Source of the DNA: Golubevia sp. BC0850
Lineage: Eukaryota; Basidiomycota; Exobasidiomycetes; Golubeviales; Golubeviaceae
Length of the DNA stretch: 64,000 bases
Direction: 5' to 3'
Assembly: GCA_012976225.1 (NCBI GenBank)
Contig: JAAVVG010000009.1
Coordinates: 744,001 to 808,000, forward strand
A program made the position numbers and the translations under genes. Within the stretch, counting starts at the first letter, position 1, and every line of letters begins with the position of its first letter. Below, in pieces: positions 23,962 to 34,647 of this stretch. The notes below the pieces were generated by a model that was not told the DNA's origin, searched no databases, and saw only the letters and a list, made by a program, of their open reading frames with translations.

Positions 23962-25789
23962 ACGAGCGGAAAGAAATCAGCCACTCCACAGAAAGCGAAA
24001 CCTCGATTATTGAAGATCAAAGAAGGAAGGCACGAGTGTAAGTACAGAGAGCAGACAGTGCTCTCTTTGATTTGATAGAATCGTCTAACCTTCCCATCTC
24101 TCCTGCAGAGCAAGGGATTCGACTCTTAAAGGAGTCTCTCTAACTTCTCGAAAGGCCTTCGATCTTTGGCATCCTTACCTACTTCAAGATGCTACTATTA
24201 CGACTCACACTTTTCTATCCTTCTATCGGCTCTTGACCAAGAACTCTTGGAATGCTAAGCTCGTCAAGTCTCTAATTTGCATCGAAAAGGACTACACCGA
24301 TTCAAAACGTGCAAAGATGAAAACAGGTTTATTTCAATTACCACAACGTCCAGTTTCGGAACATCAGAGAACGATTGAAGGAGTCCCACAGGTGGACGTG
24401 GAGGAAGAGATGCAAAAATTCGAAAAGATATCAAGGAGAGACTCACAAATCTTCAAGAACTGATCATAGAAGATTGAAAACACATCTGGCCTTTACAACA
24501 AAAAGGCAATGGGAAATACGTTCCGTTGACTTTCCTAACTCGGTCTCTCAAGAAGCTCTACATTCCTCTCCCTCATGAACACGCTGGAGGCCCTTCATCA
24601 GCGCCCAGAACGTCATCTGGCTTTTGACTTTCTCAACTCAACTTCGTTAAGCAGCGTTCGGATTCGAATGTACGATAGAAAGTTCAAGTTTCTCGTTAAT
24701 CTCGAGTGTGCGTTTGAAGGAAAATCCAACGTCAAGGATCTCGCTCTTCGTATCTGTCTTCGCTGTAGACAAAGACAAACCTCGGACGAGGTGGGGAACT
24801 CCTGCTGAGAGACAAAAGACCTGGATTGGTGGTACAAAGAAGTCAGAGGCGATGGCAAGGCTGCTGCGAGGTGAGTCTTTTGGTTTTTCCAGAGAGTTTT
24901 TCCTTTGGACTGCGCTCTTTGATTCCTACAAGCTAAATTGTCACATCTTTCCCAGTCACAAAGCAGCTCGACAGTCTGGAATTGTACGGTCAGCGTGCTC
25001 ATTATGCTGGAGCAGATAGGACCGAAGTTTCGTCTGCATGTCTCGTAGACCTTGAAAGTAACTTCAACAGCCTCAAGCAATTACGTCGTGAGTAGACCTG
25101 CAGAGAGTCAGTCCCTCCTCCTGGCAGACGAACCATTCTGACTAGCCCATTCTCAATCTCTCAATCTCTCTTCAGTCTTCGCGATCGGAGTAGACCTGGA
25201 GAATTATGAGACTACCAAGTTTCAATTGTTGAAGAATTTGAAATCTCTCTCCGTCGACATGCCAATGATTGATTGCTTGAGCAAATACGAGGATCTGCCT
25301 CTTCCTCCAAGCTCGGAGACGCTCTGTCTTTGTTTCTACCTGATTTATCCAATTCGGCCAGTATACGAACATTGGAACGAGCCTGAGAAAATTGGAGAGA
25401 TGCTCGAAGAAAGGGCTTTACCGGACTTGAAACAAGTAGCCGTGCCTGCAGAACCAATCAATCAAACCGGTTAGTATTCCCTCTTTCGAGAGTGCAAAGT
25501 TGTGAGGGCTGAAATTCACAAATCCTTTTCCGCTCCTTCTACGTGAAATTCAAGGACTCGACCATCGGAGAGAGTGGGCCAAGAATATGAGACAGCTAGA
25601 GAAATCGAAAAGAATCAAGAATGGTTCGGTGAAGCTCACAAAATTGCAGCTCGGACAAACTGGTAAGTAGCAAGAGTTGAATTGGAAGTCTTGATCTCTT
25701 CTAGAATCTGACCAAATCAACCTCGTCTTCGTACAGACAATGCAAAAGGAGAAGCTTTCATGTCAACCCTTCGATGGCTGTCAGCTTAG
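23962..25789 (+). pseudogene. F-box-like family gene, copy 2, decayed
   Basis: The region keeps family landmarks. There is a phase-2 intron (donor GTAAGT near 24049, acceptor CAG near 24110) followed by ARDSTLKGVSLTSRKAF and then ..W.PYLLQDATI, like LRDVTLRAITLSCKGSY in copy 1. GKSNVKDLAL (near 24720) recurs as GKSNVKRLSL in copy 3. Leucine-rich text continues through several plausible introns (VTKQLDSLELYGQRAHYAG, LLKNLKSLSVDMPM) to a stop at 25787-25789. Frame changes and in-frame stops occur around 24.45-24.65 kb (for example a TGA after LQELIIED). I therefore read it as a host-gene relic, though the 3' half still looks splice-competent. The upstream limit is uncertain. Confidence 0.5.
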
Positions 25790-26109
25790 AGCCTTCTTAT
25801 TCTTATTTATTCTTATTTGCTGCTTCTAAGTAGAAGCGCTGAAGGAGAGTCTGACTTGGGACGTTCGAGGAGATTGTGCATTTTTTCCTTCACGCCTCAT
25901 CTCAATGAAATCTGCTTGGTTCCCCTCTGAAGCTTTGTGATTGAGATCGAATTCGCTCCAAGGGAGTCACAAAAGGAAAGGGCTGGTCACATCGATTCGA
26001 GACGTTATTACAAGAAATCCTGAACAGGTCCTTTGAAAGGCAGAGTGAAGATACAAGATACAAGACAAAAGATGAAAGATGAGAGAACTGAGATAACAAA
26101 GTCATCAAC
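25790..26109. other. Intergenic, convergent 3' flanks
   Basis: No coding content is recognised between the decayed F-box-like gene (+) and the dehydrogenase remnant (-). It contains a small TATTCTTATT direct repeat near 25796-25818. Confidence 0.3.
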
Positions 26110-26490
26110 CTATTCAACTTTGACCACTACTTTTCCGACGTGACCGGCGCTGGCACTGATTAGAATGAAAGGAAAAGAAAGATTGTAAGTGTTCAGAAAG
26201 GTGGATCACCAGGTTGCAGATGAAAACTACAACAGAGGATCGTTCTCAGCACTTACAGATAATCGTAGGCTTTGACAGCATCCTTGAAAGGGAAGACTCT
26301 GTCGACGAGAGGCTTGAGCGAGTGTACCTCGAATAGCGTGCCCAGATCGTTCTCGGGAAATGAAGCAATGAATGTCAGAAAAGTGGAGATTGGCGGATAG
26401 AACTGAATTGACTAATCTTTTGGCGTCAAAGTGGCCTCTTGGTGTAGAGATAATGACGTGTCCTCGTAAATTGGGGAGTAGAAGTTCTCG
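26110..26490 (-). pseudogene. 3' remnant of a zinc-type alcohol dehydrogenase / quinone reductase (MDR family)
   Basis: The last two exons are clear. The exon ending at 26257 encodes SFPENDLGTLFEVHSLKPLV then DRVFPFKDAVKAYDYL. An intron with GTAAGT and CAG ends (26156-26256) follows. Exon 26110-26155 gives ASAGHVGKVVVKVE and a stop. These are the standard C-terminal motifs of the medium-chain dehydrogenase/reductase family (substrate-loop helix, then GHxGKVVV). Upstream, LRGHVIISTPRGHFDAKRL is recognisable up to about 26490 but lies in a different frame, and no N-terminal catalytic or nucleotide-binding part is found before the RNase H gene begins at 26710. It is therefore a 5'-truncated relic, although a rearranged gene with undetected exons is not excluded. 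Confidence 0.55.
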
Positions 26491-26709
26491 CTAGAATGTT
26501 CGCAGCCTCACCCTTTTGGGTTGGGCAGAGAAGACTAAATTACCTACTCTCTTCGACTAGATCAGAGAAGAGACGATACGATAAATAATTTTGAGATTGA
26601 AAATGTGAAAGACTTGCTACATGTCACGTATGTCAATAATAAACCCTTTCCTTTGGATGAGGAACCCCTTGACGAGACACTTTCAGAGAGACGAGAACCC
26701 CGAACTCAG

Positions 26710-27970
26710 TCATCTTCTCCCTCTCCCAACAAACTCCCCATATTCCTCACTATCACTATGTGGAGGTTCCAATTCGACCCATTCATCTTTCGGAACTTGC
26801 TTCATCTGAGCCCCTCTGACAGCCAATTGATCCGCCATTTCATTGCCATGAATTCCAGAATGTGCCTTGACATGAACGAATTTCGGTCTAGTTCTACTCT
26901 TGATACCAATTGAACTACTCGAATCTTTGGAATGGTTCTCTCTCTTCTCCAATTCAGATCTAATCCTTCTAACAAGATCTCGATTCTTAACTTCTTCACC
27001 ACTTGAGTTTTTCCAATCGTTTTTCCTCCATTTCAAAGACCAATCTTGAATGGCTGAGATTGAGTAGGTTGAATCTGAGTAGATGGTTAAAGGGTGGCTG
27101 GAGAGATCGATGGGATGTGAGGAAGAGGAGGAAGAAACGATTTCTAAAGTTTTGAGAATGGAAGTTAATTCTGCTCGATTGTTGGTTTGTAAATTCCCTG
27201 GGAGACGTGATGAAACGTTTAAATGTTGAAGTGATGGGTTTTTGAAATAGATTCCGTATCCTGCTTTTGAACCCTGAGGAGTAGAAAGAAAGGGAAAGGG
27301 GGGGGGAGGAGGAGGAGAGGGGATGAGTCGGAAGTGAAGGAGGGATTTGGTGGAAGGGTCAAGTCCTTCTGAGCTCAATCGAGAGAGAGAGAGAGAGATC
27401 TCGAGTCGATTATTAATGACTAGACATTTCCTCGCAACATCTTGAAGTCTCAAAAGAAACCGAGCTTGACATCCTATCATCAACTACTGAGCTGAGACTT
27501 ACCGCCTGGCCATTTCCAGCTGAGGCACCATCTACATAGACCTCAATCGCCTCTCCAGCTTTCAAAGCTTGAGTTGAATGTGAACTTGAAGATGACGATG
27601 ATGAATAAGAAGTGGAAGGTTGACAGCTATTAGAGTAAGACGAACCCCCTCCATATCCATCACCACTTGAACTTGGGTAAGTTGGAGTGGGTTCAGGCTG
27701 AGAGTTCCCATATCCTCTCGAACCAAATCTATCAACATAACTGTTGACATTGTGAACCCGACTACTACTACTACTACTAGAGCTACTATCACTTGAAATT
27801 GATGGAGTACCGATGAAATCCATTGCCTCTCTTTCAGTGAGAGTCTTTCGATATTTACTTCCTGGATGACCTTTGACTTGAGCTTCGCATTCCGCCCAAG
27901 AATTGAAAATTCCAACTTTCCTTCCAACTCGAACTGCGTAAATTGAAGATTTCATTTTCTTGGGCGCCAT
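26710..27970 (-). CDS. RNH1: Ribonuclease H1
   Basis: Two exons, 27503-27970 and 26710-27273, give 343 residues. It degrades the RNA strand of RNA-DNA hybrids in nucleus and/or mitochondria. The N-terminal hybrid-binding domain is seen as YAVRVGRKVGIFNSWAECEA then VKGHPGSKYRKTLTEREAMDF. A Ser/Gly-rich linker follows. The catalytic domain has the four acidic residues in EVYVDGASAGNGQA, NNRAELTSIL, IYSDSTYSISA and HGNEMADQLA, with the flexible-loop histidine in KAHSGIHGNEMAD. The intron removes a frame-open segment between GQA and GSKAGYGIYF. Two Ser insertions lengthen the protein relative to yeast. The start lies directly before MAPKKMKSS. There is no clear mitochondrial presequence. Confidence 0.94.
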
Positions 27971-28199
27971 CTCTTAGAGGTGTTGAGGTTTGGCAAGACC
28001 CGTCGTGTTTGAGAGCGCTACATATTCTTGTCCTCCCTTCCACCCAGTCCTTCCTTCTTTCTTTTGCTCCATCTAACTCAGATTTTGAACAATCTGTCAT
28101 ATCTATCAGATCGAATCGAACTGGATCAGTCCCCTCATCCTCATCAATCTCTCCATCCCATCCCATCCCCCCATCCTCCTACCCTCCTATCCTCCATCC

Positions 28200-30200
28200 A
28201 TGTTGCGTCCTACGAGCATGCCTCATCATTCATCTTCGTCTACTCTTTCACCTCAAAGACAAAGGTTACAACCTTCAACATCCAACAGACCAATTGAAAC
28301 TCCTTTAGCATCCAAATCTGGTTCATCCTCATCCTTCCATAACACGACTGGTAGACTTGTTTCCAAATCCAATGTTGGTTCTTCAACTTCAACTCCAATA
28401 GGTCCAAAGCAACTCTTCTCAGATTTAATGAAAGAAAGAAATATGACCGCTACTCAAACTCCACGTAATCAATCGTCAAGAAAAGCTTTTGGAGATAAAA
28501 CCAATTCACCAAAGAAGAATTCCAGGAAGAGACCATCTCCATCTCAAAATACTAATGGTAATTCTCCAACTAAATCCATTAATCCTTTCAAATCAACTCA
28601 TGATTCGAATTCAACTACAAATCCAGGTCCATCAAAATTAAGCAACACCATCGATCCATTCAAAACACCAGCAGCACCTTCTCAAACTGAACAATCTTCA
28701 GCTCATTCTTTCATCACTCCAACTTCAAACATTGGAAAGAAAGGTTTTCTGAAAATGAGAATGGCAGAAATCATGGATAAGGAAATGGGAATCGATTTGA
28801 ATTCTTGGAATGAGGTTGAGAATGAACAGGAGGAGTTGGTAGAATTGACCGAGGAAGAAATGTGGCCTGAGATCGAGGTCATGGGGAATGGAGAGTTTGC
28901 AAAGAGTGAGTAGATGTGGAATATGTGTTAGGATGATAGTTTGGATAGAATCTCGAGCTCGAAATGGAACTGCAACTGACGTTGTTTGATAGGAATCAGA
29001 GTCGAATATAAACTCCACTCTGCCTCCTCTCAAGCCTTCTCTTGCTTCCTACGTGTTCGAGAGTTTTGGTTCAGAATTCAATCCACTTTACCCGTGTTGG
29101 AACCAAAGACGAGGGACGCCAAATTTTGACTTGCCGTGCTATCTCTTCTCCTTCCATCCATCATCTCTCCCCCTTTTCCTTCTTGTTCTTTCCTTCCCCT
29201 CCTCTCAGATCCACCCTATGAATTTCCACCTCAATTCCAAGATCTACCAAGAGCCAAGATCCTAGGACAAGAATTACGCAAAACTTTCTTTCTAGGATCT
29301 TTCCCTTCCACCAATTCTCAAGATTCAGAAAACCTCTCTGAATTAGTAGGAATCACCAATCAATTCCAATCCTTCAATGTCTCAAATAAAGAAGAAGTGG
29401 TAGAACTTTCTGAAAGTGATGAAGATGAAGATGAAGATTTCTGGCCGGATTTAGAAGTTGAGGAGAAGGAGAAGAAGAGTCCTGTTGAAAAGGTGACCTT
29501 GATGGGAATTAATGGTGGAACCAGGGTTAGAGTTGGAAACTCTACTGTCGTTCCTGGCAGAATGACTACTTCTTTCAATGGTCCTGCTAAGAGAAGTGAT
29601 GGAGCTTTGGATAGACCTCCAGTGTCTTCAACTCGTAAAATCACTCCTGCTATAATTTCAACTTCTAACAAACAAATGGGATCTTCTACTCCAAACCCAT
29701 CTACTGTTGGTGGAGCTCGTAGACCCATTACTCTCAGTTCAAGCATTGCTCAAACTGCTGCTGTTGCCAGACGTCCAATTTCTTCCACCGTTCCAGCTAG
29801 AGCTCTTTCTTCTACCGCCAAGCCAGCCACTTCAACTTCTAGACCAACCACTTCAATTTCCAGACAACCTATTTCCATCTCCAAATCTATCTCCACTGTT
29901 AAACCTTCTGCTGTCAAACGTCCGATTACCACCGCCTCCTCCAGACTTCCAGCTCTATCTTCTTCAACCACTACTCGTAAACCTCTAACCTCAAACTCAA
30001 ACATCTTGAAACCAAAGTCTTCGAACGTCATCTCTTTCAAGCCTAAAGTTCAAGTTACTCAAGTGAAAGGAAAAACGATGAAGAAAATCAAGAACCCTGA
30101 ACTGATTAATGAGAGGTTATGTAATGATGGATTGAATGATTGGTTGAAGGATCAGAAAGTTGGTGATGGCGGAGAAGAGTTTCATGGCTTTGAGATTTAA
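28200..30200 (+). CDS. Securin-like protein (separase inhibitor), tentative
   Basis: Two exons, 28200-28905 and 29209-30200, join in phase to 565 residues. The protein is disordered: Ser/Thr/Pro-rich throughout, with two acidic patches (ENEQEELVELTEEEMW and ELSESDEDEDEDFW) and a second half of Ser-Arg-Pro-Thr repeats. RKAFGDKTNSPKKN near residue 97 resembles the N-terminal destruction-box region of securins. The segment made by the splice, WPEIEVMGNGEFAKNPPYEF then PPQFQDLP, resembles the separase-binding (E)IEYMPP...PPYE motif. If right, it would block separase until APC/C-driven destruction at anaphase. Securins are poorly conserved, so this is an inference. Any basic, disordered nuclear protein is the alternative. 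Confidence 0.6.
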
Positions 30201-31034
30201 GAAAGAGAGGGAGATGAAAGAGAGGAAAATGAAAGAGGGAGGTTGGAGAGGGTAAGGACAACGGGCCTTTGAGAATGGGGAAAGAACCGCAGGAAGCAAA
30301 CAAGGATCAAGTCGAAAGATGAGACCCATCTCTTTTGGAAACTTGGAACTTTGGCTTTCGATGCGTCTTCTTTCAAGAGCAAACCTTTTCTACTTTGATG
30401 AAGATCGATTTCCACCCATTCCGTTGAATCTGTTTTGAATCCCTCTTGATCCTTCACTTGACTTTTACTTTTTTCAAAATCCTTCAATCTTTAGAAATCG
30501 GTTTTATCAAGCCCCATTTCTTGTATCTATTTTGTCTATTTCTTTCTTGTACTTTTAGCAATAATCTGATGTGTCCCCCCTTCCCTCTCTCTCGCCTGCC
30601 CACATTCTCTCAAATGCACGCAAGCACAACTCTTTTTCCCTCTCTGTAATTCTATCCATACCTCGTCAGTTTGAGTGTCATTCTTTTCAAGAAGAGTCTC
30701 CCTCTCGAAGAATGTTGCACAATTTCTTCGACTCTTCTCCCTTCCCTTGAATCCGAGTTTCAAGTTTCAGCGCTTCAAGTAGGTTTCTTACAGTACCTTG
30801 TTTTCTGAGGGTTCCATGTACGTATGAGCTTTCGAGAAAAAACGCTCTGTACGTCAAAAGTTCATATTGGACGACATCTGTGCCGCGATTGACAGGTTCA
30901 TAAGCTGAGAAGCACAGGCAGGACTCATCAACAATCTAGAAAGTGCTATTGCGAGACGACATGTGAAGTATACAAAAGAGTTGACTGCTGTTCGAGACTT
31001 GGTTTCTCAAAGACGGCAAGGAATTAAATTGTTT
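30201..31034. other. Intergenic, convergent 3' ends
   Basis: About 830 bp between the securin-like gene (+) and the unknown large gene (-). It is T-rich on the left. No coding content or element is recognised. Confidence 0.4.
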
Positions 31035-34000
31035 TTATAGTAGAGCTTCGACTCCGACATCGTCATCCCCTTTCCCTTCTCCAACCGCCTTTTCAGCTTC
31101 AGGACCAGTTGGAGCGCTCTCGGTTTCTTCTTCCTTCTCCTCGTTTCCAGCAGAGGTTGGACCATCAGACTCCATTTTCTTCTTAGCCATAACAGACATA
31201 ACCAATTGTCTCATTCTTTCTTCAGCTGCCATTCTCTTATCTGAATCAACCTGATATAAAGGACTTGCGGTTCCCGTTTGACCAGTGAGAGAAGAAGAAG
31301 AAGCAGATGGAGATTGTAAAGTTCGAGTCGGAGTTGTAATTGAAGTTGAACTAGATCCTTGGGAAGCTGGAAGAGAGTTTGAGGTGATTGAGGGCAAGTC
31401 CAAAATTCCGCCATTGCCAGTTCCGTTTCTACGAGGTGGTGTAGGTGGAGTTGAAGAAGAGGTGCCTCTTCTCCTGAAGGATCTCTCCCTCTCCATTTCG
31501 CTTTCCGCTCCGACTTCCATCGAGTTTGGTCTGCTTCTCTTGCTGGATCGATCCAAGTTCGGAGTGGATACGATTGATCTATCTCTAGGATCAAGTTGTT
31601 GGTCGATAGCTTCCTGTTTAATGTGAATGGAATCTTGGTCGTTGGAAGCATCGAGGTTTGATCTCTTCAAAGAGGAAGAACCATTAAGACCTCCTTCGAT
31701 CTGAGGGATTGAACTAGAGATTTCTCTAAGAAGTGATTCAGCTTGATCTGAAGAAGATTGGCTCCATTTGGGTTCTGAAGGGTTGAGGGCGTTTTCTCTA
31801 GCAATTGAGAAAGCTTTAGGTTCTGAAGGAATGAAAGATGTCAAACCAGTTCTCATAGATTGGTCACTGATATGAGTGAAATTAGAAGAGCTGTAATTAT
31901 TGTCGGATCTCTCAATTTTAGGCTTGATATCTTCGGAGTTTCTGCTCTGATGAATCGAATTCTGATTTGAATTGGACATGTAATTTCGATCCTGAGCAGC
32001 ATCGGAATTTCGAGCAGCTTCGTTTTGACCTTTGCTTTCACTTGGAGCTTTACCCCAAGTTCTAGTAGTGACGATTCGGTTAACCCAGTCTTCTCCGACT
32101 GGATCACGTCGGTCGATCCTATCTTGCCATTCTCTTTGATATCTCTCTTCTCTCTCTTCTCTCTCTCTATCTGCCGTCTTCTGAGGTTGTTGAAGAGAAA
32201 CTCTCGGGTCTCTCGAACCAGAATGAGAACTGTGCTGACCTCGATATTGGTCTGAAGGTAGAGGAGCAGCGTAAGGATCTCTGCTAGACCCGCTTCTTTC
32301 TCTTTCTCTTTCGGACCCAGAACCCCCTCTTGGAGGATAAACATTTCTATCTCTTTCTCTGTCTCTGTCGTCTCTTCTGTCTCCTCTAGCTTGATAACCA
32401 TACGGATCGAGACTTGGTGCTTCATCGTAGCGAGCTCTAGGATCTGGGATAGGAGGCGGAGCCATCTCAGCTGATCGAGAGTAAGGATCTTGAGGATAAA
32501 GAGGAACACTGCTTGAAGGTCGTATTTCATAGAGACTTTGAACTGGTAATGTCGTTGCTGGAAGTCCTCGGAGAGTCTGAAGTTGGACCTGAAGAGTTAT
32601 AGAAAGAGCGAGAGATCATTTGTGAAAAGAACAAGATCGTTAAAGATCCGAAACAAACGAATTCGGAGGCTTACATCCCCATTTGCAAAAAGCGCAAGAT
32701 CTCTTGAAAGCAAAACTCACTCTCAATTCACTTCGCTCCCTCAATAACCTCTCTCTCTTGAGTTCTGCTCTCATCAATTGATTCTCCAGTTCCAATTCTG
32801 ACTGAGATCTTCCATAGCCCGCCGGAGGAGGAACCTGATGAGAGGGAGGGTGATGAGGGTAAAGAGAAGATGAGGGCTGTTGATGAGGGTGAAGGAGAGG
32901 AGCAGAGGCAGGAGGCAGATAGGCTGCATAAGGATCTAGAGGAGCATAATTAGAAGACGGAATGGCCGATAGCGGCGGAACTGGAATGGGATTTCCATAT
33001 CCACGATCTCGAGAAGCATGCGAGTCTCCATATTCCGGACGATCAGGATGTCTAGAACCTGAAGTTGATTTCACGGAGTCTCTTGCTAAGTCTCCTGGTC
33101 TTGAAGAAGCATAAGGATCCGAACCTCTGTAACTGGTCTCCGATGGGAGCTTTCCATCGATTCTTCTTGGAGGTGATTCTCTTGAAAGAGTCGGTCTGTA
33201 AATGTCATGGCTAGCGGTTCTAGCACTTGATCTGTTCGATTTCCTTTCTTGATTTCTTGATAAGCTTCCTCTTGGCTCATCTCTTCCTCGACCTCTAAAG
33301 CTGTCTTTGTCTTCTCCCGAAGCTTCCATTTCCTTTTCTCTTGCAAGAAGTAGTTCTGGGTTCAAACCTGGAGGAAGCTTTTGAAATCTTTCAGAGCTGA
33401 GATCTGTTCCTGCAGGAGCTGATGCCCAATGCTTTCTCTTATCGGTGTGCACACTTAGAGTTGGAGGCGAGAATTCGCTGTCGTAGAACAGAACTATAAA
33501 TGTCACTTGGGACGGCTGCAGAAGGGTGCGGGAGGGAAAATGGGTGTAAGCAATAGCAGCTCACGAAACCCCAAAAGAAAAAGAAGTATCTATTTGCGAT
33601 GGGATCTGTGAAGAGGAGAGAGAGAGAGAGAGAGAAATGCGTACGATACTTACCTTACCATCTTTGGTTTTAGATCGACCTGTCCTAGGAATCATCAAGA
33701 TCCTCACTTCCACCTGACTCTTTTCAGGTAGAACCATGTTCTCAATCATGAATTCCGAATCCGAATTTTCCTCCTTACTTTCTTCTTTCGCCTCTACTTC
33801 GGGGATCTTCTTCTGAGCATTTGGGTTAGAAGGAGGAGGTTGAATCAAAGTTTCGACTTGGACCGTTCCATCGATCTCGACAAAGCAATCCAATCCGACT
33901 GAGAGTAGGTTGTCTTTGAAGTATCCAGTTGGATTGATTCCCAGATGAAAGAGATTCAGACCTGAATTCGTCGGTGGAGTCAGGATTCTCGTGGAGACCA

Positions 34001-34405
34001 AGTTAAGATTCTTGTCCTGTTGGAGGCAGATTGGACAGAGATGAATCAGACGAAACGGGTAAGACAAGCGATGGGAGCGAAAAGGTAAGCAGAGAGGAAG
34101 CGGGAGGATGGATTGGATGACGAGGAAGAAAAGAGAAGACAGTTACTCACCACCCTTGGTTCAGATTCGGTCAAAGTCTGCCTCGGAACATTTGGATTTG
34201 ATTCCTGACTTGAGTAGACTCTCAAACTGATCAACTCATCTGGGAAGACAGAGGGCGGACCATGGGAAGTATGCGAGATGAAGCGGGTGAGCCAAAGAAG
34301 ATTCTTGACCAGTAGGTTCAGCTTAGGATAGAGGAGTATCGAGTCAGGCCAATGATACTTACGAAGAGAGTTAATCTTGGTGTCGAATCTGCCAAAGAAA
34401 GGCAT
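31035..34405 (-). CDS. Large protein with folded N-terminus and charged Ser/Arg/Glu-rich remainder, unrecognised
   Basis: Five exons, 34363-34405, 34151-34239, 33654-34016, 32721-33515 and 31035-32588, close to 947 residues. The first ~165 residues look folded: MPFFGRFDTKINSLHELISL, later LNLFHLGINPTGYFKDNLLS, CFVEIDGTVQVETLIQPP and KSQVEVRILMIPRTGRSK. They continue into VTFIVLFYDSEFSPPTL. The rest is disordered and rich in RE/RD/SR runs (RDDRDRERDRN, GSERERERSGSSRDPYA), Pro-Pro stretches and Ser tracts. One helical patch, LENQLMRAELKRERLLRERS, is a probable short coiled coil near residue 420. The layout suggests a nuclear RNA- or chromatin-associated scaffold, but I do not recognise the family. 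The phases close cleanly, so the model is good even though the function is unknown. Confidence 0.75.
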
Positions 34406-34647
34406 CTCTTTTCGATCTTTTTGTCAGGAGAGGATGATTGTGGGAAAGAAGAAGAAACTCCTTTTATCGTTCATCTTGGGCCAAAATACGCGTCCCTAGT
34501 TGCCAGCGCTTGCAAGTCTTGGAGAATCTTCTGGTCCAAGCAAGCATACAACTTCAAGATTAAGCAGCAGCAGCAAGAGTAGTTTGAATTACTTTCTACT
34601 TGCTTCCCATTCCCCCTTGACCTTTTAATAAAGCGCTTCTGTCAACC
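34406..34647. promoter_or_regulatory. Divergent promoter region (unknown gene / SEC61)
   Basis: The 242 bp between the starts of the minus-strand unknown gene and SEC61 must serve both. A TTTTAATAAAG block about 20-25 bp before the SEC61 ATG is the only AT-rich candidate element. Confidence 0.4.
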
